Below, one piece after another: positions 46,881 through 55,867 of a stretch of 64,000 nt of DNA. The notes under the pieces were generated by a model, which searched no databases, had not been told where the DNA came from, and was given only the letters and a program-made list of their open reading frames with translations. The translations under genes were made by a program, and so were the position numbers. Source of the stretch: Cyanobacteria bacterium CYA (GTDB lineage: Bacteria > Planctomycetota > Phycisphaerae > Phycisphaerales > UBA1924); the NCBI GenBank assembly GCA_008363215.1, contig RHKP01000018.1, positions 62,001 to 126,000 on the forward strand, written 5' to 3'. How positions within the stretch are numbered: the stretch's first letter is position 1; each line of letters starts with the position of its first letter.

Positions 46881-48221
46881 TTAGGGGCAGGCGGCGCTGA
46901 AGTACTGGAGGAACGCCTGCACATCGAAGAAGTCGTACGCGCCGTCGCCGTTGATGTCGGCCCTGGGGGTCTGCATGCTGAACTCGGAGAGGAATCCCTG
47001 GGCGTCGAAGAAGTCGAGGGCGTCGTCGCCGTTCCAGTTTGCGATGGTGGGGCCGTTGGGCACGATTTTGAAGATCTCGCCGCCGTTCTGATCGCAGATG
47101 TAGATTTCGCCGTCGGCGTCCTGGCCGAAGGAAGTGATGCTGGCGATGGACAGCCCGCCGCCGGGGGCCAGTTCGGCGGTGCGGTTGGTCAGGTCGGAAA
47201 CAACGCCGTTGTAGCGGAGCGACCAGATGGTGCTGGTGCAGTAGTCGGCGAAGAAGTACGCGCCGTGGTTTTCAGGCATTTTGCACCCGCGATAGGTGTA
47301 CCCGCCGGTGACGGAGCACCCGCTGCTGTGCGAGTAGACGTGGATGGGGAAGTCGTAGTTGGAGGACGGGCCGCAGCCGGTGGTGTTATAGGCGGCGTTT
47401 CCCTCGTAGCAGCGCCAGCCGTAGTTTTCGCCGCCGGTGGAGTTGGCGGGCTGGAAGTTGATCTCTTCCCACGAGCCCTGTCCGACGTCGGCGATCCAGA
47501 GATCTCCGGTCTGGCGGTCGAAGGAGTTGCGCCAGGAGTTGCGCAGCCCGTAGGCCCAGATCTCGTCGGCGCCGTCCACTCCGACGAAGGGGTTGTTCGG
47601 CGGGATGCCGTATTGCCCGTTGGAGGAGTTGTTGCCGTTGACGTCGATGCGGAGCATCTTGCCGAGAAGGACGTTGATGTTCTGGGCGCGGTTTCCGGGG
47701 TCGCCGCCCGAGCCGCCGTCGCCCATGGCGATGTAGAGGTAGTTGTCTGGCCCGAAATCGATCCAGCCGCCGTTGTGGTTGCTGAAGGGCTGGGCAATGG
47801 TGAGCAGTTCGCGGCGTGAGGCGGCGCTGGCGACGTTGGGGTTGCTCGAGACCTGGTACTCGGCGATGACGGTGTTGCCCGAGGTGTTGGTGTGGTCGAT
47901 GTAGAACAGTCCGTTGTTGGCATAGTCGGGGTGGAACGCCAGGCCGAGCAGACCCTGCTCGGATGAGGTGCTGGTGCCGCCGCCGGTGAGGGCGTCCACG
48001 TCGAGGAACGGCGTGGGCAGGAGCACTCCGTTCTCGATGATGCGGATGAAGCCCTGCTTTTCGATGACGAAGAGGCGGGACGAGTCGCCGGGGACATGGA
48101 ACAGGCCGACGGGGCGAACGAGCCCGCTGGCGATGCGGACGGTGGTGATGGGTGTGATGTCGGCCGAAGCGGTGCCGACGATGAGCAGCGAAACGATGGG
48201 CGCAAAGCGCGACAGGCGCAT
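46881..48221 (-). CDS. secreted PQQ-dependent sugar dehydrogenase-like protein with dockerin-like C-terminus
   Basis: 446 residues with a signal peptide (about 1-20). The body is a beta-propeller of the glucose/sorbosone dehydrogenase family: RPVGLFHVPGDSSRLFVIEK, EQGLLGLAFHPDY, YIAMGDGGSGGDPGNRAQN and EIWAYGLRNSWRNSFDR. The last 52 residues are two dockerin-like calcium loops, NWNGDDALDFFDAQGFL and DINGDGAYDFFDVQAFL, ending SAACP. It is the only family member here with no Cys before the first loop. It probably oxidises sugars outside the cytoplasm. Confidence 0.88.
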   Translation of the reverse strand: MRLSRFAPIVSLLIVGTASADITPITTVRIASGLVRPVGLFHVPGDSSRLFVIEKQGFIRIIENGVLLPTPFLDVDALTGGGTSTSSEQGLLGLAFHPDYANNGLFYIDHTNTSGNTVIAEYQVSSNPNVASAASRRELLTIAQPFSNHNGGWIDFGPDNYLYIAMGDGGSGGDPGNRAQNINVLLGKMLRIDVNGNNSSNGQYGIPPNNPFVGVDGADEIWAYGLRNSWRNSFDRQTGDLWIADVGQGSWEEINFQPANSTGGENYGWRCYEGNAAYNTTGCGPSSNYDFPIHVYSHSSGCSVTGGYTYRGCKMPENHGAYFFADYCTSTIWSLRYNGVVSDLTNRTAELAPGGGLSIASITSFGQDADGEIYICDQNGGEIFKIVPNGPTIANWNGDDALDFFDAQGFLSEFSMQTPRADINGDGAYDFFDVQAFLQYFSAACP

Positions 48222-48369
48222 GATCTTCCCCTCCAGGGTTTGGAATGTATCGACCGACTTCTCCCGAGATCGACCTTCGTGCGATCAGGCGTCAGAATAG
48301 CGGCCCGAAGTCGCTCCTCCAAGCGCCGACCTCGAACAAGTGTCTGCGTCTCAATCGTCTTACCGGACG

Positions 48370-49695
48370 TTACGGGCATCCTGCCGCAAAAGCCTGGAGG
48401 AAGGCCTGAACGTCGAAGAAGTCGAACAGCCCGTCGGGGGCCAGGTCGGCGCCGGGGTCGTGGGCGGCGAACGCAGCCAGGAAGGCCTGCACGTCGAAGA
48501 AGTCGAGCACGCCCTCGCCGGTGAAGTCGGGTGCGCAGGTGTCGTCCGGGGTGGCGACAAAAACGCCGATGGTTCCGTTGTTCAGGAACGCGGCAAAGGC
48601 GACCTGTCCATCATCATTGATGGCGATGGCGCCGTTCATCACCTGCTTGCCGGTGAGGCCGCCGAAGTCGAAGCCGAACGTCAGCGGGCCGATGTCGGTG
48701 TCGATGGACTGCCCGTACTCGATGAGTTTGACCAACCCGTCCCCATCGCCGACCCAGAGAGCGGTGGAGACCGCGTCGCTGGCGCGGAGGGCGACCAGGC
48801 CGTCGCTGTTGACGACCGGCGGAAAGTTGGCGATGGAGGAATCGACGATGCCCAAGTCGCCTCCCTGTGCGATGAGCGTTTCGCTCGTCCCGTCGGCGCG
48901 CATGACCTGCCATCGTGCGTCGGCGGTGCGCCGGCCTGAGAAGGCGATCAGTCCGTTGTCGGCCAGCGCGATCGAGTTGACGAAGGCGTTGTAGATCGCG
49001 CCGGTCTGCGCGATGAGCGTGCGTGATCCGCCCGGCTCCCAGCGGTAGATCGCCTGACCGCCGGCCTGGGGGAAGACCTTTGCGGCCATCTGGCGCGCGT
49101 CGTTGAGTTTCGGGCTGAAGAGGTAGGAGTAGAGTCCGTCGAACGTGTTGGCAACCTGTGTCTGCGTACGCACACCTGAGACAAACTCGTCGATGATGTT
49201 CTTCTGTTCGCTGCCGAAGTCGCCGCGATAGCCGAGGGCGCCGTCGGAGGTGATGGAGAGCGACGAGAAGCCGCTGACGCCTTCCGGTCCGCCGGGGGCA
49301 AAGTACTGTTCGAGGGCGCCGGTAGTGTTGCGGACTTCCACGCCGCTGAAAAAGATCGGCATGGCGATGCGCCCGTTGCGCAGGGCGATGCCGGAGGAAT
49401 ACACGGGTTCGGTGCTGTTGACGGTGTGGATGAGCCCGCCGACGCCCTGACGCCCGTAGAAGACGCCTTCGGTCGCGTCCGGGAGCCCGAGGACGACGCG
49501 GATGGCGACGCCTCCGTCATCGTCGAGCGTGACGTACTGGCTGGAGAGCGAACTGCCGATGGGCAGGTTGAATGCGGGCGTGTCCGGGTCCAGGCTGGAT
49601 CGGCACTGGAGTTGAAAGGTCCAGTCGGTCGGAGGGGCCGCGAGGGCATGGGCCGCGACGCAGGCAAAGGCCACGGCAAACGGATTCGTGGTCAT
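48370..49695 (-). CDS. secreted beta-repeat protein with dockerin-like C-terminus
   Basis: 441 residues from the ATG at 49695, with GGAGAG just upstream; a TTG at 49707 is rejected. A signal peptide ends near AHALA. The middle (about 25-380) holds repeated strands with phrases such as DDGGVAIRV, SDGALGYRG, DNGLIAFSG, SDGLVALRA and DDGQVAFAA, about six times, suggesting a propeller. Known proteins of this pattern are uncharacterised. Residues about 388-441 form the paired dockerin-like module, with a Cys (DTCAPDF) before it and GCP at the end. Confidence 0.85.
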   Translation of the reverse strand: MTTNPFAVAFACVAAHALAAPPTDWTFQLQCRSSLDPDTPAFNLPIGSSLSSQYVTLDDDGGVAIRVVLGLPDATEGVFYGRQGVGGLIHTVNSTEPVYSSGIALRNGRIAMPIFFSGVEVRNTTGALEQYFAPGGPEGVSGFSSLSITSDGALGYRGDFGSEQKNIIDEFVSGVRTQTQVANTFDGLYSYLFSPKLNDARQMAAKVFPQAGGQAIYRWEPGGSRTLIAQTGAIYNAFVNSIALADNGLIAFSGRRTADARWQVMRADGTSETLIAQGGDLGIVDSSIANFPPVVNSDGLVALRASDAVSTALWVGDGDGLVKLIEYGQSIDTDIGPLTFGFDFGGLTGKQVMNGAIAINDDGQVAFAAFLNNGTIGVFVATPDDTCAPDFTGEGVLDFFDVQAFLAAFAAHDPGADLAPDGLFDFFDVQAFLQAFAAGCP

Positions 49696-49810
49696 GAGGC
49701 TCTCCAAGGAGGAACGCGTCCACCGTAGCAGGACCTGGGGCGGCGGGGAACGGGGTTCACGCCTTTTTCTGTTCAGCCTGACAACGAAGAGGGAAGCGGT
49801 GGAGCGGGAG

Positions 49811-49846
49811 AAAAAAGAAAGGGGCTCCTCCCGGAAGAGGAGCCCC
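49811..49846 (-). terminator. rho-independent terminator of the gene at 49869-52085
   Basis: Read on the minus strand, a perfect 10-bp stem (GGGGCTCCTC with GAGGAGCCCC, 6-base loop) is followed by TTTCTTTTTT. A second small inverted repeat (GTTCTGAGAAC) lies between it and the stop codon. Confidence 0.92.
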
Positions 49847-49868
49847 GCGTACGTTCTGAGAACGTGCC

Positions 49869-52085
49869 TCAGCAGCCTTCCGAGAACAGGCGGAGGAACT
49901 CGGCAACGTCGAAGAAGTCGAACGCGCCCTCGCCGGTCAGGTCAGCGGCCGGATCCTGATTCTGGAAGTCAGCCAGGAACTCCTGAACGTCGAAGAAGTT
50001 GAGTTCGCCGTCAGCGGCCCAGTCGGCCACGCAGACATCGTCGCACCCGAAGGTGGTGACGATGATGCCGTCGACACCTGCCTCGACGACCGAGGCGTTG
50101 CCGGTGTCGCTGGCGGTGAAGCGCAGGCGGGTGTCGGCGGTGGGGGTTACGAAGTCAGCGACGCGGAAGGAGTGCTGGAACCAGCCGCCCGAAGACTCGG
50201 AGGTATTGGGTCCGACGGTCTCGACGGTGACCCAGTTCCCATCGCCGTTGTTGACGGCGACGACCATGGTGTCCTCGTTCGGAGAAGCGCCGGCGGCGTT
50301 GTGGAACCAGCGCCAGTACGAGATGGTGGCTTCAGGGCCCGTGCAGTCGATCGGGGCCGAAGTGAGGATCGTCGAGCCGCCGTCGATGTCGGAGTTGCCC
50401 ACGACGTTGTCGGTCAGCCAGGCCGCGCCGGAGCCGTCGCCGTCGACGGTCGGATCGCCGCGGCTGCCGTCGCCGGCGGGGACGCCGCGGGTCCACTGTC
50501 CGTCGGTGGCGTTGCCGCTGACGGTCCAGCCGGTGTCGGTCTCGGCGTTATCTTCGAACGCGACGCCTTCGACGCCGACGACGTATCCGAGCGGGGCGGC
50601 GGCGCCGTCCTGCGGGGCGGTGACCACGCCGGTGTTGACGCCTTCAGCCGAGACGTAGAACTGCGGCGTATCGGAGCAGTCGGCGGCGGGAACGGTGGCG
50701 GTGTAGGTATCGCCGCCGACGTAGGTCAGCGGGGCGGTGGAGTAGGCGCCGTTGTCCATGCGATAGTGGAGCAACTGGCTGCCGGGGACGAAGGTGTCGT
50801 CACCTTCGGTAATGGTGACGTCGAACGCGAAGGCAGTGCCCGGCGGAAGGGTGGCGGGGATCTCGTCATCGATGGTGATGCGGACCGGCGCCGGGCCGAC
50901 GTCACCGGGGACGGGGCCTGAGAAGGTCACCGAGTTCGGCGAACCGGTGCGGAACAGTCCGAGGGCAACGGTGCCCGTGGTCGGGGGCCCGTCAGAGGTG
51001 AACTGGAAGGTGTACATGGTGCCCCAGCGCAACGCATTGCTGTCGGGGTTCTGGCTGAAGGTCTGCGGGCTCTGCCAGCGAATGGCGGTGCCGCTGTTGC
51101 TGAAGTTCCAGGGCGTGTTGTCGTAGGGTTCGCCCGAGTGATACAGCGGGGCGTGGAAGTTCTCGTTGCTCACCGAGGCGGCGCTGCCGAGCGGGAACTC
51201 GATATACGCGCCGCTGCGGTGCGAGTTGAGGTTCTGGACGGCGTAGGTGTAGGTGTAGGTGAAGTCGCCGTTGTCGACAACCTTGTACCCGATGAAGAAG
51301 CGGCCGTCGCTGGGAACGTCGACGGTGGTGATGGTCACGTCAGGGTCGGGGGTGTTGACGCCCAGCCCGTGGTCCTTCCAGGCCTGAATGCCCGGCTTCT
51401 CGCGTTGGGTCGAGCCTTGGAGGGAGAAGGAGTAGTCGGCGTTCTTGCTGACGCGGCGGTAGGAAGCGTTGTTGTATCCGTTGCCGGCGGTTGCGTCGTC
51501 GGGGGTGACGTAGTGGCCTTCGACGAAGTAGAGCGCTCCCGGGGTATCCAGATCAGTCTGGGCGACCTGAAGGCGCTTGAAGATGGCGTTGCCGGTCGAT
51601 CCGTCGGGGTTCGACCAAGGATAGTTGAACAGCCCGGTGTAGGCGTTGACCTCGAAGCGAGGGCCCAGACCGCTCTGGCTGCCGTTGAGCGAGGAACTGT
51701 AGGGGTCCGAGCAACCGACGCCCAATACCGAACCGCCGTGCCCGTTGCAGGTTCCGCAGAGGTTCTGGGTCAGCGCGGTGAAGCCGTGCTTGAGCCATGA
51801 GATGCCGATCTGGTCGATGCGGCCGTTGGCGACCCGGTACATATTCTGACCGATCACCGGGTGCTGGTTGTTGCCGGCGATCCAGAGCAGGTCGGTGTCA
51901 CCGATGTTGCAGGAGATGGTGCCGACGGCGTAGGACCGGATGCCCCCGACGGCTCCATAGTGAGCGACGCCCGTGAGGTCGCCGACGATGACGTCTGGGC
52001 CGGAGGTGGCGCCGGCTGCCCCCAGGAGGGCACCCAAGGCCAAGATTCCAGCCGGGATACGGCCCTTGCGGATCAGATCTTTCAT
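49869..52085 (-). CDS. large secreted multidomain protein with dockerin-like C-terminus
   Basis: 738 residues from the ATG at 52085, which has AAGGGAGAAGAA upstream. The signal peptide spans about 1-26. Residues about 30-400 form a beta-rich domain with FTYTYTYAVQNLNSHR. At about 420-520 there is an immunoglobulin-like part. At about 530-680 a jelly-roll-like domain starts FEDNAETDTGWTVSGNATDG and has WRWFHNAAGASPNEDTM, a pattern seen in secreted hydrolase and adhesin accessory domains. The dockerin-like pair follows CVADWAADGELNFFDVQEFL and the protein ends EGC. No catalytic domain is recognised. Confidence 0.85.
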   Translation of the reverse strand: MKDLIRKGRIPAGILALGALLGAAGATSGPDVIVGDLTGVAHYGAVGGIRSYAVGTISCNIGDTDLLWIAGNNQHPVIGQNMYRVANGRIDQIGISWLKHGFTALTQNLCGTCNGHGGSVLGVGCSDPYSSSLNGSQSGLGPRFEVNAYTGLFNYPWSNPDGSTGNAIFKRLQVAQTDLDTPGALYFVEGHYVTPDDATAGNGYNNASYRRVSKNADYSFSLQGSTQREKPGIQAWKDHGLGVNTPDPDVTITTVDVPSDGRFFIGYKVVDNGDFTYTYTYAVQNLNSHRSGAYIEFPLGSAASVSNENFHAPLYHSGEPYDNTPWNFSNSGTAIRWQSPQTFSQNPDSNALRWGTMYTFQFTSDGPPTTGTVALGLFRTGSPNSVTFSGPVPGDVGPAPVRITIDDEIPATLPPGTAFAFDVTITEGDDTFVPGSQLLHYRMDNGAYSTAPLTYVGGDTYTATVPAADCSDTPQFYVSAEGVNTGVVTAPQDGAAAPLGYVVGVEGVAFEDNAETDTGWTVSGNATDGQWTRGVPAGDGSRGDPTVDGDGSGAAWLTDNVVGNSDIDGGSTILTSAPIDCTGPEATISYWRWFHNAAGASPNEDTMVVAVNNGDGNWVTVETVGPNTSESSGGWFQHSFRVADFVTPTADTRLRFTASDTGNASVVEAGVDGIIVTTFGCDDVCVADWAADGELNFFDVQEFLADFQNQDPAADLTGEGAFDFFDVAEFLRLFSEGC

Positions 52086-52283
52086 TGGGTTTCTTCTCCC
52101 TTGCGAGTGACACCCGACCCCCTGACGGTCATGCACTCTGCCCCATGAAACGGCGAAGGCCTCGCCATGAGGCCCATCGTTCGGGAGTGTAACACACCGG
52201 TTCGGTTCAACCAATACCGAACACGCGACCGTCCGTCTTTTTCCTCATTGTCTGCTCCGACGGATGGGCGCGGGTGTCGATCA

Positions 52284-53396
52284 TCAGCATCCGGCGGAGA
52301 ACATATTCAGGAAGTTCTGGATATCAAAGAAGTTATGCGCCCCATCGCCGTTCAGATCGGCCGAGGGAAGGTGTGCTGCAAACTCCGACAAGTACGATTG
52401 GACATCAAAAAAATTGACATTTCCATCGCCGTTCCAGTCGCCTGGGCACACGCACTGCTCCGGAATCCCATCCGCGTCGGCGTCGGTGGCGTCCTCGCCG
52501 CCCGCCCGGGCCAGGGCGAGGATCAACTCCAGGTCTGACTGATTTGTCTGGCCGTCTTGATTGGCATCTGTCCGGTTCTCCGGCCACAAACAGGCGTCGC
52601 TGAGCCCCACCCATCCGTCCTGATCGAGATCAAGTTCGGGCGCCGGACTGGCGGCCTGCGGCGAGGTGACGTCGACCGCACCCAGCGTCCGGGCGTTGAA
52701 GTAGCGCAGGACCAGGTCGAGGAACTCGCCGGAACCATCCACGTTCAACTCGTACACGCCCGGGGCCAGGATGGTGTCAGGGCGGTTCTCCACCAGTCGC
52801 GAAGAGCCCGCCCAGGCGATGTCCATCAGCACGCCGTCCCCGCTGAGCGGATCGACGGGCCCGCGGAATCGCCCGTCGAGATACGACAGTGCGTTGTCGA
52901 GTGCCTGGTCGGCGATGAACCGGACCAGCAGATCGCCGCGCACCCATGAGAGCACTCGAAACTGCAGGGTCTGCCGGTGCGTCATGGCGCCGAAGGCGCG
53001 GCCATGCTGATCGAGCCCGAAATCGGCCACGGCCCCGATCGATGAAGACGCGAAGAGCGAAGCGCCGGATGCCGCGGCGATGCCCGAATAATTGGCGCCG
53101 CGACGCAGCACGACGCTGGTGCATCCGCCGTTGTCGGCATTCAACGTCTCGTCAAGCAGTAGCGACTCACCCTGGGCGGCCCGATCGGAAAGCCACGGGA
53201 TGGCGCAGAGAACGCTTGCGTCGGCGTTGGAAATGGTCTGTCCCAGTTGCGCGGCGTGCCATTCATATGAAACGTGAACATCGCCGAAGAACTGGGCGTC
53301 GACTCGCGATGCCAGCAGCGCGGGAAGCAGAGCGACGGCGGCAACCTGTGCGGCGATGAAGGGCGCGATCTCGGGAAGAACCGGGGCGGCGTGCAT
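52284..53396 (-). CDS. secreted protein with EF-hand-rich linker and dockerin-like C-terminus
   Basis: 370 residues from the ATG at 53396, with GAGGG six bases upstream. A signal peptide ends near SRVDA. Residues about 35-255 form a beta-sandwich-like domain of unknown type. Residues about 257-315 contain three extra Asp-rich loops (LDLDQDGWVGLSD, DANQDGQTNQSD, DATDADADGIPEQC), then the usual paired module with FFDVQSYL and FFDIQNFL, ending AGC. This is the most calcium-loop-rich member of the set. Confidence 0.82.
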   Translation of the reverse strand: MHAAPVLPEIAPFIAAQVAAVALLPALLASRVDAQFFGDVHVSYEWHAAQLGQTISNADASVLCAIPWLSDRAAQGESLLLDETLNADNGGCTSVVLRRGANYSGIAAASGASLFASSSIGAVADFGLDQHGRAFGAMTHRQTLQFRVLSWVRGDLLVRFIADQALDNALSYLDGRFRGPVDPLSGDGVLMDIAWAGSSRLVENRPDTILAPGVYELNVDGSGEFLDLVLRYFNARTLGAVDVTSPQAASPAPELDLDQDGWVGLSDACLWPENRTDANQDGQTNQSDLELILALARAGGEDATDADADGIPEQCVCPGDWNGDGNVNFFDVQSYLSEFAAHLPSADLNGDGAHNFFDIQNFLNMFSAGC

Positions 53397-53420
53397 CGTA
53401 AACCCTCTTCGCTCAGGCCC

Positions 53421-53457
53421 GAAACAAGCGAGCGCCGCCCACCGGGAGCGGCGCTCG
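53421..53457 (-). terminator. hairpin between two dockerin genes, probable terminator
   Basis: A 10-bp inverted repeat (CGAGCGCCGC with GCGGCGCTCG, 9-base loop). On the minus strand it is followed by a weak T-run (CTTGTTT). It lies after the gene at 53485-54747. Confidence 0.5.
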
Positions 53458-53484
53458 TGCATTGTCTCGACTTTTCGGGCGGTT

Positions 53485-54747
53485 TCAAGCGTCGGGTCCG
53501 CCGTCGTCACCATCAGGCGGGCAGCCCTGGCTGAAGGCCTGGAGGAAGTTGAGCACATCAAAGAAGTTGAGTTCGCCGTCGTTGTTGAAGTCGGCGTCCT
53601 CGCCGCCGCCGGAGAAGACGTCAAGATAGAGAAGGACGTCGAAGAAGTCGAGGATTCCGTCGCCGGTCATGTCGGCCGGGCAGGGTGTGCTGCCGACGGA
53701 CGGGTTGGCGCCGCCGCCGCCGGAGAGGTCGGCGTTGACGTCCCAAGGGAAAGTCGGATCGAGGTTGAGGTCGTAGTCGAGGTCGAATGTGCTGGGCAGG
53801 GGGAAGGCGAGCGGGATCGGCGTGCCGACCGGAGGCAGCATCCCGGCGAAGCGCCCGGCGTCGTTGGAAACATCGACGATGCCGGCGCGGATGCGCAGTT
53901 CAATCCTCCCGCTCTGCCCGGGGCGGACAAAGGCGGGCGGAATTTCAAGGACGAAGTCAAACTCAGCGGCGTTGGTCTCGAAGATTCCGGCGTCCCAGCG
54001 GAAGTTCCCGTTGCCCTCGGCCTGGATGTCAAAGTCGAGCAGGGAGGCCTCGACCACCTCACCCGTATCGAGGTTGGTGGCGACGAAGTGAATCGGGTCG
54101 CGGATGGCATGGGCGCTCGAGCCGCCGCCCACACTGTCGTACAGGAGAGTGGGGTTCCACTGGATGTATCCGCTGGCCAGTTGTGTGCCGCCCCGCACGG
54201 AAACGGCCGCGGCGCTGTAGGCATAGGCGACGGCGCCTCCGCGACCGGCCAGGGCCGCCCGCGCCATTCCGTTGGATCCCACGCTGCCCTGGATGCGGTA
54301 GGGGGGCGTCGTGCCGTAGGGCCACACGAAAAACTCGGTGCACGCCGTGGCCAGCGAGGGCGGAATGTGCACGTTCAGGCAAACTCCCGTGTTGATGCCT
54401 GTCGGGGGAATGGGGAAGGAGTTGTAGTTGCATTGCACGGGGCTGCCGTAGAGCCCGGAGTTGAACGCCTGCGGAACCCCGCTGGGACCAGTGCCCCAAC
54501 TTTCGGTGCCGAAGGGATCGAAGTCAGGAAGTTGAGCCGCCGCCTCCACGCCCCATGCGGGCATATGTCCGGTCATCTGAACCCAGACGTGGCGGAAGTC
54601 GTGCCCACGAACGTCGACCACATCACCGGCTGGCTGGAAGTCGAAGTTGTGCACAACCGAATAGGGAATTTCCTGCCAGGACTGGGCCGACGCACGGGCG
54701 GCTACGACGACGAGAATGGTTCCAGCCAGTTCGAGAGTTCGGCGCAT
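53485..54747 (-). CDS. secreted protein with internal dockerin-like module and acidic tail
   Basis: 420 residues; the ATG at 54747 has GGAGG five bases upstream. Signal peptide about 1-21 (ending ASAQ). The body is beta-rich with VWVQMTGHMPAWG and a Cys-containing loop (YGSPVQCNYNSFP); no family is recognised. The paired module begins CPADMTGDGILDFFDVLLYL and NDGELNFFDVLNFL, reaches QGC, then continues for about ten acidic residues (DGDDGGPDA at the end). The extra tail shows that the Cys need not be terminal. Confidence 0.83.
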   Translation of the reverse strand: MRRTLELAGTILVVVAARASAQSWQEIPYSVVHNFDFQPAGDVVDVRGHDFRHVWVQMTGHMPAWGVEAAAQLPDFDPFGTESWGTGPSGVPQAFNSGLYGSPVQCNYNSFPIPPTGINTGVCLNVHIPPSLATACTEFFVWPYGTTPPYRIQGSVGSNGMARAALAGRGGAVAYAYSAAAVSVRGGTQLASGYIQWNPTLLYDSVGGGSSAHAIRDPIHFVATNLDTGEVVEASLLDFDIQAEGNGNFRWDAGIFETNAAEFDFVLEIPPAFVRPGQSGRIELRIRAGIVDVSNDAGRFAGMLPPVGTPIPLAFPLPSTFDLDYDLNLDPTFPWDVNADLSGGGGANPSVGSTPCPADMTGDGILDFFDVLLYLDVFSGGGEDADFNNDGELNFFDVLNFLQAFSQGCPPDGDDGGPDA

Positions 54748-54929
54748 GATGACCTCCAGTGCTGGTTTGAGGCAGGACGGGACTCGTTCAACCCGATCTC
54801 CTCTGCGCGGATGCCTCTGATCTCTCAGCAGAGTACCGGTCGGCCTCGAAGAATGGCAAAGAAAAACGGGCGCGCGTCCCTGTCCCCCCCGGGGGGGTCA
54901 AGCAGATGCGGCCGGGCCTTTGAGACCCT

Positions 54930-55667
54930 TTACGGGCACCCGGCCGATAACGCAGTGAGGAAGGCCTGCACATCGAAGAAGTTGAGATGTCCGTCGTTGT
55001 TCAGATCGACTGATGGGCTGCCCGCTGAGAAGCGCGCCAGGAACGCCTGCACGTCGAAGAAGTCAAGCGTGCCGTCGCCGACGAAGTCGGGAATGCACGG
55101 CGCCGGGGTGGCGTCGACGCCCATGGTCAGTTCGGCGCCCGAGCCGCCCGGCTGCCACGGGTCATTGCCGAGTCGGAATGCATTGAACCCGAGCCCTTCG
55201 GATGCGAAGTTCCACACGGGATCTTCTCCGCCGGCCGCATTCGATGAGCACACTACCCAGTAACGCCGTCCGGCGTGGAGGACCACCCCATCGAACGCGG
55301 CCACTTCCTCGACCGGATCCCAGCCGATTGCGCTGGCCTCGAACGTCGCCTGGTCGAGCACGACGCCGCTGGGGTAACTCTCGTCCGGGCCGCCGGCGTC
55401 GGTCTGGATCGTGACGGTGACGAACTCATCGACGACGCCTTCGAAGTCGTTGCTCATGAACCAGAGGCGCACCTGGTCGAGCCGGTAGTCAGCGTCGGGG
55501 GTGAAACGCTGCCCGACGGTCTGCCCGACGAACACGTCCGCGCCCCACAAGCCGAAGAAACCGCCGAAGGGATCCTCTGACTGATAGATCGTGTCCGCGG
55601 ATGCCAGCGTCGAGACGCTCAGCGCGAGCAGGGCCGGCATGGACGATCGGCGACGGTGTATGCTCAC
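54930..55667 (-). CDS. secreted beta-sandwich protein with dockerin-like C-terminus
   Basis: 245 residues from the GTG at 55667, with GGGAGG seven bases upstream; an ATG at 55640 is an alternative. A signal peptide ends near TLASA. The domain at about 30-190 (FFGLWGADVFVGQTVGQRFTPDADYRLDQVRLWF and a late RRYWVVCSSNAAGG; each read in pieces) looks like a small jelly-roll used as a surface or ligand-binding module. The paired module starts after PCIPDF and ends AGCP. No enzyme motif is seen. Confidence 0.8.
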   Translation of the reverse strand: MSIHRRRSSMPALLALSVSTLASADTIYQSEDPFGGFFGLWGADVFVGQTVGQRFTPDADYRLDQVRLWFMSNDFEGVVDEFVTVTIQTDAGGPDESYPSGVVLDQATFEASAIGWDPVEEVAAFDGVVLHAGRRYWVVCSSNAAGGEDPVWNFASEGLGFNAFRLGNDPWQPGGSGAELTMGVDATPAPCIPDFVGDGTLDFFDVQAFLARFSAGSPSVDLNNDGHLNFFDVQAFLTALSAGCP

Positions 55668-55867
55668 GGCGACACCTCCCTGGAGAGAAACTACCACCCG
55701 GACGTGGACGGTTCAATACGCGAAGTTGAAGATGCGCCAGTGTGCGCGCATCGGCGCTCGGTGCGGGGCTGCCGGCACAGATTCGCCGCCGGCGATGGCG
55801 GCGATGGGAATTCGAGGGCGTCGCGTAAGGCGGCGGAAAGACCAAGCCACACTTTACTTCTGTGCGC

